Positions 25,206-33,942 are shown, numbered from the stretch's first letter. The stretch is 64,000 nucleotides of DNA from CAWGOF01 sp963824225 (GCA_963824225.1 CAWGOF010000001.1:310001-374000); one strand, 5' to 3'. Translations and numbers: made by a program. Notes: generated by a model not told the origin, from the sequence alone.

Positions 25206-28200
25206 ATGGTTCCCTCGAAATTCGCCAAGCTCGTCGGGATTCTCGGCGCTCTGTCTGCCGTCTGGTCGACCGGCGCAGCATCGCGTCAGGAGACTCGCGA
25301 AGAGCGGTCGCCTGACGCGTTCCGAGCCCGGCTGAGCACGCCCGCGCCACGGGTCGATGCCCAGGCGGACGGAACCCACCGAATCGAGATCGAGGGCTTC
25401 GGGACGCGGACCAGGCGTCCCGGAGCCCCTGACATTCCCCACAAGACGTACCTCGTTGCCATCCCCCGGGACGCGCAGCCCACGCTCGTCGTGCGCGTCG
25501 ACGGGGAGCAGATCCTCGAGCACATCGTTCCGCGAGCGGTCGCGGAGCGGCGGGGCGACATGGCCGGTTCGGAGGATGCGCCCGAGCCCCGCAGCGAGCG
25601 GCGCGTCGCCGACCCGGCGATCTACCTCGAGAGTCGAGCGCCGTACCCCGAGTCGATCGCCTGGCTCGGGCCGATCGGTGTGCTGCGCGATCAGCGTTAC
25701 GTGGAGCTGCACGTTGCGCCCGTGCGGTACGACCCGGTCGCGCGCGGTCTGCGGATCGCTACGCACGTCGACGTCGAGGTTCGTTTCGGCGCGGATGTCG
25801 ACGTCGATGCCGTCCCGAGCGATCCGGACCCGCGCTTCGAGAGCGTGTATCGCGCCGCATTCGTCAACTACGACCAGGGCCGGACGTTCCGGCTGTCCTC
25901 GAGCCGGCCGGTGGGCGGCGAGGTCGAGCCGTCCTTCGTCGCCCGCGCGACCGAGGCCGTTCCGCGCCAGCGCGTTCTCATCCGGCAAGACGGCCTGTTC
26001 CGTCTCGACCACGCCGCGCTGCAGCCGACCGGCCTGCTGGCGCATCCGGTGTCCATCTGGACGATGACGAACCGGGGGACCTCGATCCCGCTGCAGATCC
26101 AAGACGACGGCGACGGCCTGATCGAGCCTGGAGAGTGGATCCAGTTCTTCGGCGAGCCGCTCCTCGACGAGCCCAAGGCCGTGCTCAATACGGACATTCC
26201 GGGGACCGAGGTCGACCTGTTCGAGGCCCGAGACTTCACCGACACGAACACCTACTTCCTGACGATCGCCGGCGCCGCGCAACCGACGGTCCCGCAGGTC
26301 GATGCCGCGCCGACCAATGTTCGCGTTCCCCCGACGCGCTTTGGCACCACGCGACACGTCGAGACCGACGACGCGTGGCGGCCGCTCGGCGGCGCCGATC
26401 CGTGGTACTGGTCGCCGACGTTGACGGTCACGTCGCAGCAGAGCATGTCGCGCACCGACACGGTGAGCCTGCCCGGCCTCGCCTCGGGCACGCTGCCGGT
26501 CGCCGTGCGCGTCAAGCTTCGCGGCGTGACGGAAGACCTGACGGTCACGCCGGACCACCGAACGCGCGTGACGCTGCGCAACTCCGCATCGACGCAGCTG
26601 GCGCTGCAGGAATCGACGTTCGACGGACGCACGCTGTTCCTGCACTCGTTTCCATGGACGTTTCCCGGCTCCGGCGCGCAGGTCACCGATCCGGTCGAGA
26701 TCCGCAGCGAGGTGCTGAGCACGGCCGCGACGTGCGGCGGCTCGCCGTGCAACAGCGTGATCCTGGACTACCTCGAGGTCGACTACCAGCGCACGTTCGC
26801 CGTTGCCGGCGAGCGGTTGACCTTCGAATGGCTCGACTCCGACGCGGAGTTCATCGTGTCGGGCCTCGCCGATGCGACGCCCGAGGTGTACGAGATCACG
26901 CGCAACCCGTCGAGCGGGCTCGTCGTCCCACGACGTCTCGTCAACGCCGCGCCGAGCGGCGCCGGACCGTTCAGCATCCGATTCCGCGTCGACCAGGATC
27001 CGGGTCTTCCGAACGGCACGCCGCGGCGATTCCTCGTCGCCGGCGACGGGGCGATCACGCCGGTTCCGGGCGCCGACTTCCCTGCGGACACCGTGTCGAC
27101 GCTGCGCGATCCGACGAACCAGGCCGACCTGATCGTGATCGGACATCCTGCGGTGCTCGACGAATCAGCGGGCAGTCCGCTCGACCTCCTGCTGCAGCAC
27201 CGCGCGAGCCCCCAGGGTGGCGGGCTCTCCTCCAAGGTCGTTCGGATCCAGGACGTCGAGGACGAGTTCAACCATGGCCTGCCCGGTCCCCAGGCGATCC
27301 ACGAGTTCCTGCGCTGGGTCCTGTCCGACGCGCCGGGCGAGGGCTGGGCCGATCCGAAACCGACGTACGTCTGGCTCCTCGGCGACGGGAGCTACGACTA
27401 CAAGGCAGGAACGGCGAGGGGCAACTACGTTCCGACGCAGGTGATGTTCCAGGACGATCCGCAGTTCGGGCACTACACGAGCGACAACCTGCTGGCCGCG
27501 GTCGCCGGCGGCGACCAGCTCGCGGACCTGATGATCGGTCGCATCCCGGTGCGCACGCTGGCCGATGCGAGCACGATCCTGAACAAGATCCGGTCGTACG
27601 AGCAGGCGCTGCCCGCCGGTGCGTGGCGCGACCACATGCTGTTCATCTCCGATCGAGGCAAGACCGGGTACAATCCGGCAGAGGCTCTGGACTTCGAGAC
27701 GATCAACGGGGTGGGCGAGGCGCTGATCCCGGCGCCGTACACGAGTCGCAACCTGCGCTACTGGACCGACTACTACAACGACGTGGTGCAGCCGGCGCAG
27801 GCGATCAATTTCGACATCAAGGCGGCGGTCAACGGCACCGACCCGCTGTTCCCGGCTCAGCTCGGAACGTCGGTGCTCCAGTACATCGGTCACGGGAACA
27901 CGGTCGTGTGGTCGGACGACGCGTTCTTCGACGAGCGCGTCAACCCGCCGGCCGACACGTCCCAGGACACGCAGAGCCTGACGAACGGCGGCCGACTGCC
28001 GTTCCTGTTCGTCCACAACTGCTTGACCGGTGCGTTTCACGACGTGACCGACAGCACGATGGGCGAGAACTGGATGCGCCGGGTGGGCGGGGGAGCGATC
28101 GGCGTGTTCGCGCCGTCGGGTCTGTCGTTCAACTTCATTGGCGACGCGTCGACGAGCGTGATCTGGAACGCGATGTTCGGCCCGCGCAAAGAGCGCCAGG

Positions 28201-29495
28201 TCGGTGTGATCGCGCTCGAGACGCTGGTCCAGCTCTGCACCCAGGGCTCGATCGAGGATTGCGAGTACTACGTGCTGCTGGGGGACCCGGCGATGCGCCT
28301 GGCGCTGCACGACATTGGCGCCCCTTCGGCCCTCTCGGCCACACCGAGCAACGCGGCCGCCGACGTGAGCTGGACCGCGAGCGCGACGCCCGGCGTGACC
28401 TATGACGTGTACCGGGCCACGATCCTCTCGCCGCCGACGTACACGCGCGTCGGGACGTCGGTCCCCGGTACGTCGTTCCACGATACCGGGCTCGTGAACA
28501 CGACGACGTACTACTACTACGTCACGGCCAAGGACGCGTCGGGGTTCGAGAGCGCGCGGTCGAACCTCAACTCGGATTGTGCGACGAGCGGACCGGACTG
28601 CGTGCACGTGACCCCGTCGAACCCGAACCCGCCCGGAGCGCCGGTCGGCGTGGGGGTCGAGGATCCGGGCATCGGGACCCAGCTCGTCGTGGCGTGGAGC
28701 GCCAACCCCGAGACCGACCTGGGCTTCTACACCGTGCACTGGGGCACGACGAGCGGCATGTACACGGAATCGCTGTCGACCGGAAAGATGTCTCACGCCA
28801 CGATCAACGGGCTCGTCGAGGGTCGGACGTACTTCATCGCGGTGACAGCCACGAACACTTCGGAAAAACGCTCGGCGTTCTCGAGCGAGGTCAGCGACTA
28901 CCCGATCTTCGGCCTCGGACTGCGCGCTCCGGCGCTGATCGACGACCTGCGGTTGTCGAAGAGCGGGAACGACGTGCGCCTCACATGGGATCCCGTGGCG
29001 ACCGACGTCTACGGTAAGTCCGAGACCGTGACGACGTACCAGATCTTCCGTGGAACGTCCCCGAGCTGGAGCGCGCTCACGCAGATCGGGTCGTGCACGA
29101 GCCCGTGCACGACGTTCCTCGACGTCGGCGGCCTCGCGCTCGCCGGCGACCGCCACTATCGCGTGCGCGCGGTCGACGTCGACTCGAACCCTGGAGCGTT
29201 CGGTTCGGAGCCGCCCGCGCGAACCGACCTCGCCGTGACGAAGGGCGTGGCGCCGGGCTCGATCCGGCTCGAGTGGGACCCGGTGCTCCTGACCGTCAGC
29301 GATCAGCCGGTCCAGCTGTCGCACTACGCGATCTACTCGTCGACCACGCCGTTCTCGAGAGAGATGGTGCGCGACGGGCTCGTCCCGCTCTTGACCACGA
29401 CCACGAATGCCTCGATCGAGCTCACGCCCGTCGAGCCGAAGCGGTATTATTCGGTCCTTGCGGTCGACATCCGAGGCAACGTCAGTCCGTACTGA
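25206..29495 (+). CDS. Exported C25 (gingipain-type) cysteine peptidase with fibronectin type III domains
   Basis: 1429 residues. ATG 25206; signal peptide ~1-25 (hydrophobic L-V-G-I-L-G-A-L-S-A-V, then A-A-S). Residues ~30-640 hold a pro-region and beta-rich domains. The C25 caspase-like catalytic domain is ~640-1035: L-L-G-D-G-S-Y-D-Y (~722), catalytic His896 in Y-I-G-H-G-N, catalytic Cys939 in H-N-C-L-T-G-A-F, and the closing L-L-G-D-P-A-M-R. Four FN3-like repeats follow (~1038-1429). No type IX secretion C-terminal domain is evident. It follows the precursor gene by 63 nt and is probably co-transcribed, so it could process or use the modified peptide, or be the exported protein whose function the peptide serves. 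Confidence 0.85.
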   Translation: MVPSKFAKLVGILGALSAVWSTGAASRQETREERSPDAFRARLSTPAPRVDAQADGTHRIEIEGFGTRTRRPGAPDIPHKTYLVAIPRDAQPTLVVRVDGEQILEHIVPRAVAERRGDMAGSEDAPEPRSERRVADPAIYLESRAPYPESIAWLGPIGVLRDQRYVELHVAPVRYDPVARGLRIATHVDVEVRFGADVDVDAVPSDPDPRFESVYRAAFVNYDQGRTFRLSSSRPVGGEVEPSFVARATEAVPRQRVLIRQDGLFRLDHAALQPTGLLAHPVSIWTMTNRGTSIPLQIQDDGDGLIEPGEWIQFFGEPLLDEPKAVLNTDIPGTEVDLFEARDFTDTNTYFLTIAGAAQPTVPQVDAAPTNVRVPPTRFGTTRHVETDDAWRPLGGADPWYWSPTLTVTSQQSMSRTDTVSLPGLASGTLPVAVRVKLRGVTEDLTVTPDHRTRVTLRNSASTQLALQESTFDGRTLFLHSFPWTFPGSGAQVTDPVEIRSEVLSTAATCGGSPCNSVILDYLEVDYQRTFAVAGERLTFEWLDSDAEFIVSGLADATPEVYEITRNPSSGLVVPRRLVNAAPSGAGPFSIRFRVDQDPGLPNGTPRRFLVAGDGAITPVPGADFPADTVSTLRDPTNQADLIVIGHPAVLDESAGSPLDLLLQHRASPQGGGLSSKVVRIQDVEDEFNHGLPGPQAIHEFLRWVLSDAPGEGWADPKPTYVWLLGDGSYDYKAGTARGNYVPTQVMFQDDPQFGHYTSDNLLAAVAGGDQLADLMIGRIPVRTLADASTILNKIRSYEQALPAGAWRDHMLFISDRGKTGYNPAEALDFETINGVGEALIPAPYTSRNLRYWTDYYNDVVQPAQAINFDIKAAVNGTDPLFPAQLGTSVLQYIGHGNTVVWSDDAFFDERVNPPADTSQDTQSLTNGGRLPFLFVHNCLTGAFHDVTDSTMGENWMRRVGGGAIGVFAPSGLSFNFIGDASTSVIWNAMFGPRKERQVGVIALETLVQLCTQGSIEDCEYYVLLGDPAMRLALHDIGAPSALSATPSNAAADVSWTASATPGVTYDVYRATILSPPTYTRVGTSVPGTSFHDTGLVNTTTYYYYVTAKDASGFESARSNLNSDCATSGPDCVHVTPSNPNPPGAPVGVGVEDPGIGTQLVVAWSANPETDLGFYTVHWGTTSGMYTESLSTGKMSHATINGLVEGRTYFIAVTATNTSEKRSAFSSEVSDYPIFGLGLRAPALIDDLRLSKSGNDVRLTWDPVATDVYGKSETVTTYQIFRGTSPSWSALTQIGSCTSPCTTFLDVGGLALAGDRHYRVRAVDVDSNPGAFGSEPPARTDLAVTKGVAPGSIRLEWDPVLLTVSDQPVQLSHYAIYSSTTPFSREMVRDGLVPLLTTTTNASIELTPVEPKRYYSVLAVDIRGNVSPY

Positions 29496-29526
29496 GACGC
29501 CCGCTGGCGGCGACCGGGGGGGCGGC

Positions 29527-30147
29527 ATGGCCGCGGGCCCGAGCAGCGCGACCGACGACGAGCTCGTCGCCGCGGCACGGGACGGGAACGAGCGCGCGTT
29601 CGAGGCGTTGCTCGGACGCCACGAGGGCCCGGTCCTGCGCGTTCTGCGGTTGCTCGGCGTTCCGTCGAGCGAGCGTCAGGACCTGGCCCAGGACGTATTC
29701 CTCCGCGCGTTCCGGTATCTGACGAGCTACCGCGCCGGACGCTCGTTCGCGGCTTGGCTCTACCGGATCACGGTGAACGTGGCCCACGACTGGAGGCGCG
29801 AGCGGATGGCGCGCGGCCACGACGAGGCCCCATGGTCGATGGCGGCCGAGGAGGCGATCGACCCGGCCTCGGTGAGCGTTGGGGCCCCGGAGCTGTCGCA
29901 CCTGCGGCGAAGGCTCGAGGCGGCGCTGGGCGAGCTGAGCGAGCGCGAGCGCTCGGTGTTCGTTCTGTGCGAGATCGAGGGCCTATCGACGCTCGAGGTC
30001 GCGCGGGCCCTGAGGGTCACGCGGATCACGGTCCGGCGGCACCTCGGTCTCGCGCGTCGTAGGCTGACGCGTATCCTCGGCGCAGGCGAATTCGAAGAAA
30101 AAGGACCGGCCGTTGATCGTTCCTCTGTTCGCGCCGGTAGTAGTTAG
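29527..30147 (+). CDS. ECF-type RNA polymerase sigma factor
   Basis: 206 residues. I choose ATG 29527 over upstream starts, which would overlap the peptidase. Region 2 (L-A-Q-D-V-F-L-R-A-F-R-Y-L, then F-A-A-W-L-Y-R-I-T-V-N-V-A) and region 4 (L-S-E-R-E-R-S-V-F-V-L-C-E-I-E-G-L-S-T-L-E-V-A, T-V-R-R-H-L-G-L-A-R-R-R-L) are joined by a short linker as in ECF sigma factors, with no region 1 or 3. It lies 31 nt after the peptidase gene and 15 nt before a small membrane protein likely to be its anti-sigma. Target promoters are unknown; exported-protein genes follow directly. Confidence 0.9.
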   Translation: MAAGPSSATDDELVAAARDGNERAFEALLGRHEGPVLRVLRLLGVPSSERQDLAQDVFLRAFRYLTSYRAGRSFAAWLYRITVNVAHDWRRERMARGHDEAPWSMAAEEAIDPASVSVGAPELSHLRRRLEAALGELSERERSVFVLCEIEGLSTLEVARALRVTRITVRRHLGLARRRLTRILGAGEFEEKGPAVDRSSVRAGSS

Positions 30148-30162
30148 GTGAGGACAGAGATC

Positions 30163-30636
30163 ATGAACCACGACGTACGCTCGGCTTTCGCCAAGGACGG
30201 CCTGGACCAGGCGGTCGCGGCGTGGCGCGCGGGCGAGCGAGCCGAGCGGCTGGCCCCCGAGGCCCGGGCCCGGATCCTCGCTGGCATCGGCCGGAGCGAG
30301 CCGCGCTCGGTTCTGCCGCCGATCACGGCGCTCTTCTTCCCGACGTGGCGCTGGGCCTGGGCCGGGGTTGCTCCCGTCGTGCTGCTGACAGTGGCGCTCG
30401 GGATGGTCGCGATCCCCAGAGGTCGCCAGGCCGGTTCGGCGCCGCTGCGGGTCGAAGCGCGGAAGCTGTCGGGCCAGGTCGAGTTTCTCATCGCCAACGG
30501 CGGGACCCCGCACCGTGTGTCCAAGCGCTCGATCCCGTATCGGACGGCGAGCGGAACGGTGATCGAGACGAGGAACGGCGCGTTCCGCGATGCCCTCGAC
30601 TCGGACGAAACGATCGTATTCTATCGCATCGATTAG
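30163..30636 (+). CDS. Putative anti-sigma factor (single-pass membrane protein)
   Basis: 157 residues from ATG 30163 (GAGGACAGAG upstream; a GTG at 30148 is an alternative). The N-terminal ~50 residues are charged and helical, a TM segment lies at ~68-86 (W-A-G-V-A-P-V-V-L-L-T-V-A-L-G), and ~70 residues follow on the outside. It sits immediately downstream of the ECF sigma gene, the normal place for an anti-sigma factor. The zinc-binding H-x-x-x-C-x-x-C of ZAS-type anti-sigmas is absent, so the assignment is by position and topology only. Confidence 0.5.
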   Translation: MNHDVRSAFAKDGLDQAVAAWRAGERAERLAPEARARILAGIGRSEPRSVLPPITALFFPTWRWAWAGVAPVVLLTVALGMVAIPRGRQAGSAPLRVEARKLSGQVEFLIANGGTPHRVSKRSIPYRTASGTVIETRNGAFRDALDSDETIVFYRID

Positions 30637-30722
30637 GCGAAGCGGTTCCGAAGTGTTTAGGTATTTAATTAATCGCCGTGTGGCGGAGCGGATCCGTGGG
30701 CAAAGAAGGGGCCAAAACGCCC

Positions 30723-30750
30723 TTGACGAAGGACCTCTTGCCGGTACATT
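30723..30750 (+). promoter_or_regulatory. Sigma-70-type promoter before the exported repeat protein
   Basis: TTGACG (30723-30728), 16-nt spacer, TACATT (30745-30750). It gives a ~98-nt leader to ATG 30855. The rest of the 218-bp gap (30637-30854) contains an AT-rich patch near 30655-30672 and nothing else I can name. Confidence 0.5.
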
Positions 30751-30854
30751 TACGGGCGCGCGTCGGGCGTTCCGTCGGCAGGGTGGCCTGGGTCGTTAGG
30801 GTGAGGGCTCCCGGATTCTGTCGGCCGAACGGCACTGATCGCGGAGGAGTTGGC

Positions 30855-31553
30855 ATGAGAAAGAGGGCATTGCTCGTCGGCGCGGTCGTGACGGTCGCCG
30901 CGCTGGTCGCGGGGGGGCTCTTCGCGTCGAACATGGGCTTCAAGCTCAACTACGCGATGGAGAAGCAGGGAACGGCGGTTCCGGTGACGCTTGGCAACTC
31001 GCGTACCGGCGCGCAATGGCTCGCGCTCCCCTACAACCAGCAGACGAACCTGGTGAACGCGCTGGATCTGATCAACGACATGGGCGGAACGGGGGTGATC
31101 GCTCAGGTCGGGCAGTATCTCCGCACGTCCGACGGGGCCGCCAGTTACTCCGGAACGACCGGCACGGCGTTCGCGCTCGTGCCCGGCGAGTCGTACCTGG
31201 CGCAGCTGAGCGCCGCTGCGCCGGCAACGGTGAACTACATCATCGTCGGCTCGCATAACCCGGGCCTCGGGATCAACCTGGTCGCTGCGGCACCCGGTGT
31301 CTCCCGTTCGGGCTCGCAAATCTGGGCTTACCCGTACCACTCGACGAACGCGTTCGCCGACCAGCTGATCAACGAGATCAACGCGTTCAACGGGGCCGGG
31401 ACGGTCGTGCAGGTCGGGCGGTACGTTCAGAGCATCGACGGCTTCGCGGGCTATTCCGGAACCACCGGGACCGCGTTTCCGCTTTTGCCAGGCGACGGAT
31501 ACAGCATCCAGGTCAACACGAACGTGACCGGATGGGTTCCGTCGCACTATTGA
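30855..31553 (+). CDS. Exported protein with two internal repeats
   Basis: 232 residues; GCGGAGGAG ribosome-binding site. Signal peptide ~1-24 (K-R-A-L-L-V-G-A-V-V-T-V-A-A-L-V-A-G-G-L-F-A). The mature part is two ~95-residue repeats. Both contain W-(L/Y)-A-x-P-Y, N-A/A-D-x-L-I-N-(D/E)-x-N/M, V-x-Q-V-G-x-Y, Y-S-G-T-T-G-T-A-F-x-L-x-P-G-(E/D)-x-Y. The second copy starts after N-Y-I-I-V-G-S-H-N. There are no cysteines in the mature region. Function unknown; likely secreted or surface exposed. Followed closely by two exported paralogs. Confidence 0.7.
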   Translation: MRKRALLVGAVVTVAALVAGGLFASNMGFKLNYAMEKQGTAVPVTLGNSRTGAQWLALPYNQQTNLVNALDLINDMGGTGVIAQVGQYLRTSDGAASYSGTTGTAFALVPGESYLAQLSAAAPATVNYIIVGSHNPGLGINLVAAAPGVSRSGSQIWAYPYHSTNAFADQLINEINAFNGAGTVVQVGRYVQSIDGFAGYSGTTGTAFPLLPGDGYSIQVNTNVTGWVPSHY

Positions 31554-31579
31554 TCTCGGACGCAGGAGGAGTGCAAGAT

Positions 31580-32650
31580 ATGAAGACGACTCTGAGCAAG
31601 GTTGCGATCGCGGCGGTAGCTGGCCTCATGGTCGCTGCGGTCGGGGCCCCGGCGAACGCCGGCTGCCCCGGCTCCCAGCTCCTCGATGCCACGAACCAGT
31701 ATCTGGTTTCGAACCCGAACTGGGGCGGAGCCGGTGGTGACGGGCGGTGCGGGGCGAACGGGTGCTACGACTCCGTGTCGGGACCGCCGGCGAGCCCGGC
31801 CATGAGAGGTGTGTTCTGGGCGGTCGGGTCGGGTAACCCGACGATCGGCCAGGGCAACGACAGCGGTATTTTCACCGGTGGGTTCCTGGCCACCGACTTC
31901 TGGCTGAAGCAGGTCAGTGCGCAGTTCGCCGCAGGGCTCTACCACTATCCGTTGTGGAACAGCCTCAAGGGCGGATACAACTACGTCGTGGGCGCGCCAG
32001 TCTCCTGGAGCTTCCCGGACGTGGATGGCTGCGGACCTTCGGGCACCCCGCCGGCCATCGTCTGCACGTGCTTCATGCTGAGCGACACCTGGGACGGCGC
32101 CGGCTACTTCGCGACGCACTGCGCGCAGTCGGACATTCTGGGCAACACGAACTTCGACACGGGCCAGACGGTTCGGCTCGCGGCGATTCCGCAGCCGCAG
32201 ATCACCGGCTCCGCGCGTGACACCATCACGGGCGACGTGACGGCCTCCGTGGGCGTCAAGGGCGGCGACGGCAATCTCGACTCGCCGGCCGAGGGCGTCT
32301 TCGCGAAGCTCCCCTGCGGCACCGGTTTGGCGGGCTACCGGGTATTGGGCTCGGTCGTTCCGCGCAACGGAACGCCTTCTCCGCAGTCGTTCGTCGTGCT
32401 GCCGCGGGCCGACGGAACCGCGCAGGGGACGACCGGCTTCGGTGCCCAGGTCGCCGTGCGGGGCGACTGCAATCCGGCCGCTGAGCAGGACCTCTACTTG
32501 GCGCTGCAGCTCGTCGGCGAGGGTGCGACGCCGTTCGTTTCGACCTTCCCCGGCCGCTCTGCAACGCGGGTTCCGTGCGGCTCGAACATGGCGGACCCCG
32601 GTAGCCGCCAGGATCCGCGTCCCGATCGCGGCCGCGACCACCAGCGCTAG
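31580..32650 (+). CDS. Exported Cys-rich protein, paralog A
   Basis: 356 residues; AGGAGGA upstream. Signal peptide ~1-27 ending A-N-A, mature start G-C-P-G-S-Q-L-L-D-A. About ten cysteines in the mature protein, including C-G-x-N-G-C-Y and C-T-C, suggest disulfide bonding outside the cytoplasm. It is a close relative (roughly half identical by eye) of the product of the next gene. Both finish with the basic tail D-P-R-P-D-R-G-R-D. A rho-independent terminator follows at 32681. I do not recognise a named family; a role as a surface or secreted protein is inferred from the signal peptide alone. Confidence 0.7.
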   Translation: MKTTLSKVAIAAVAGLMVAAVGAPANAGCPGSQLLDATNQYLVSNPNWGGAGGDGRCGANGCYDSVSGPPASPAMRGVFWAVGSGNPTIGQGNDSGIFTGGFLATDFWLKQVSAQFAAGLYHYPLWNSLKGGYNYVVGAPVSWSFPDVDGCGPSGTPPAIVCTCFMLSDTWDGAGYFATHCAQSDILGNTNFDTGQTVRLAAIPQPQITGSARDTITGDVTASVGVKGGDGNLDSPAEGVFAKLPCGTGLAGYRVLGSVVPRNGTPSPQSFVVLPRADGTAQGTTGFGAQVAVRGDCNPAAEQDLYLALQLVGEGATPFVSTFPGRSATRVPCGSNMADPGSRQDPRPDRGRDHQR

Positions 32651-32680
32651 TCGGAGCTCTCGTACTCTCGACTCCTCGAA

Positions 32681-32712
32681 GGGGCCGCGTGGGCGGCCCC
32701 TTTCGTTTTTTT
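32681..32712 (+). terminator. Rho-independent terminator after paralog A
   Basis: 8-bp GC stem GGGGCCGC / GCGGCCCC with a 4-nt loop (GTGG), followed by TTTCGTTTTTTT. Confidence 0.85.
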
Positions 32713-32747
32713 GCGGAGTCGAGGTCGCGCCGCGTTCCAAGTTCCCC

Positions 32748-32776
32748 TTGGTGCAAGCGCCTCGCCGGGGTAGAAT
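32748..32776 (+). promoter_or_regulatory. Promoter for paralog B
   Basis: TTGGTG (32748-32753), 17-nt spacer, TAGAAT (32771-32776), ~36-nt leader with AGAGGAG before GTG 32820. Together with the terminator it makes the second paralog an independent transcription unit. Confidence 0.55.
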
Positions 32777-32819
32777 CTCCAAGTTCATCATGTAGCCCCG
32801 GCGACAGAGGAGTGTTTCC

Positions 32820-33887
32820 GTGACGAAGACCATCTCGAGGATCGCAGTCGTCGCGGCGGCAGGATTGGCCGCGGCGCTCGGCCCGGGCACCGTGCAGGCG
32901 GGATGTCCCGGATCGCAGCTCTTGGACGCCACGTACAGCTACCTCGTCTCGAATCCGGATTGGGGTGGGGCCGGCGGTGACGGGCGCTGCGGCAACAACG
33001 GATGCTACCAATCGGACTCCGACGCGCCGGTGAGCCCCACGTTTCGCGGGGTCTTCTGGTCCCTGGGTACGGGGAACCCAGTTGTCGGCGTAGGAAACGA
33101 CAGCGGCATATTCTCCGGTGGCTTCTTGCCCACCGACTTCTGGATCAAGCAGAGCAGTGCGACGTTCGCCAACGGCCTGTACCACTATCCGGCGTGGGTC
33201 TCCCTCAAGCTCGGCCCGCCGTACGTCGTCGGCCCGCCCGTCACGTGGAGCGTGCCCGACGTGGACGGCTGTGGACCGGTGAACCCTCCGGAGACGGTCT
33301 GCACGTGCATGATGCTGACCGACGAGTACAACGGCGCGGGCTTCTTCGCGACCTTGAGCGCGAGGAGCGACGTGTTGGGGAACACGAACCTCGATCCGTT
33401 CGAGACGATCCGTCTCGCCGCGATCCCGCGGCCCGTCATCACGGCCTCGTCGCGGAACCCAGCGACGGGTGACGTCACGTTCACGGTGACGCACGGCACG
33501 CTCACGGGCGGCACGTTCCCCAAGGACGATTGCGGGACGTGTCTCAGCGGCTTCCGGATCTATGGCCAGGTCGTGGCGCGCGGCGCTGCGGCCCCGACCG
33601 CTCGAAGCACCGGGTGGGTTCCGTTGACCGATGCGGCCGGGAACCCGCAACCGACAACGGCGTTGAACGGCTCGACGTCGGTTCGGGCGGACTGTGATCC
33701 GGCGCTCAACCAGGATCTGTACATCGCGGTCGCGATCGTCGGCGAGGGCGCGACGCCGTTCATCACGACTCACGTGTCCCAGAACTCGACGCTCGTGCAC
33801 TGCGGTGCGACGTTCGCCGATCCCGACGAGCCGGGAAACCGCCTGACCGATCCGCGACCGGATCGAGGGCGGGACCGACGTCGCTGA
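32820..33887 (+). CDS. Exported Cys-rich protein, paralog B
   Basis: 355 residues; GTG start with AGAGGAG. Signal peptide ~1-25 ending V-Q-A, mature start G-C-P-G-S-Q-L-L-D-A as in paralog A. Shared blocks are Y-L-V-S-N-P-x-W-G-G-A-G-G-D-G-R-C-G, G-N-D-S-G-I-F-x-G-G-F-L, G-L-Y-H-Y-P, P-D-V-D-G-C-G-P, V-C-T-C, and L-x-x-V-G-E-G-A-T-P-F. The C-terminus again is D-P-R-P-D-R-G-R-D plus three arginines. The tandem duplication is old enough for substantial divergence, with cysteines kept. It ends upstream of a strong 14-bp hairpin. Confidence 0.7.
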   Translation: MTKTISRIAVVAAAGLAAALGPGTVQAGCPGSQLLDATYSYLVSNPDWGGAGGDGRCGNNGCYQSDSDAPVSPTFRGVFWSLGTGNPVVGVGNDSGIFSGGFLPTDFWIKQSSATFANGLYHYPAWVSLKLGPPYVVGPPVTWSVPDVDGCGPVNPPETVCTCMMLTDEYNGAGFFATLSARSDVLGNTNLDPFETIRLAAIPRPVITASSRNPATGDVTFTVTHGTLTGGTFPKDDCGTCLSGFRIYGQVVARGAAAPTARSTGWVPLTDAAGNPQPTTALNGSTSVRADCDPALNQDLYIAVAIVGEGATPFITTHVSQNSTLVHCGATFADPDEPGNRLTDPRPDRGRDRRR

Positions 33888-33909
33888 CCGCGCAAGCGCT
33901 GCCGATTCG

Positions 33910-33942
33910 CCGAAGGGCCGCGGGATCTCCGCGGCCCTTCGG
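33910..33942. terminator. Bidirectional terminator-like hairpin
   Basis: Perfect 14-bp inverted repeat CCGAAGGGCCGCGG / CCGCGGCCCTTCGG with loop GATCT between the convergent ends of paralog B and the GT-C gene. No long T-run on either side, so termination is inferred from position and stem strength. Confidence 0.55.

Noticed and set aside
30637..30854. tRNA or small RNA gene in the AT-richer intergenic stretch
   Set aside because: No cloverleaf, T-loop sequence or terminator seen; a promoter explains the AT-rich elements.
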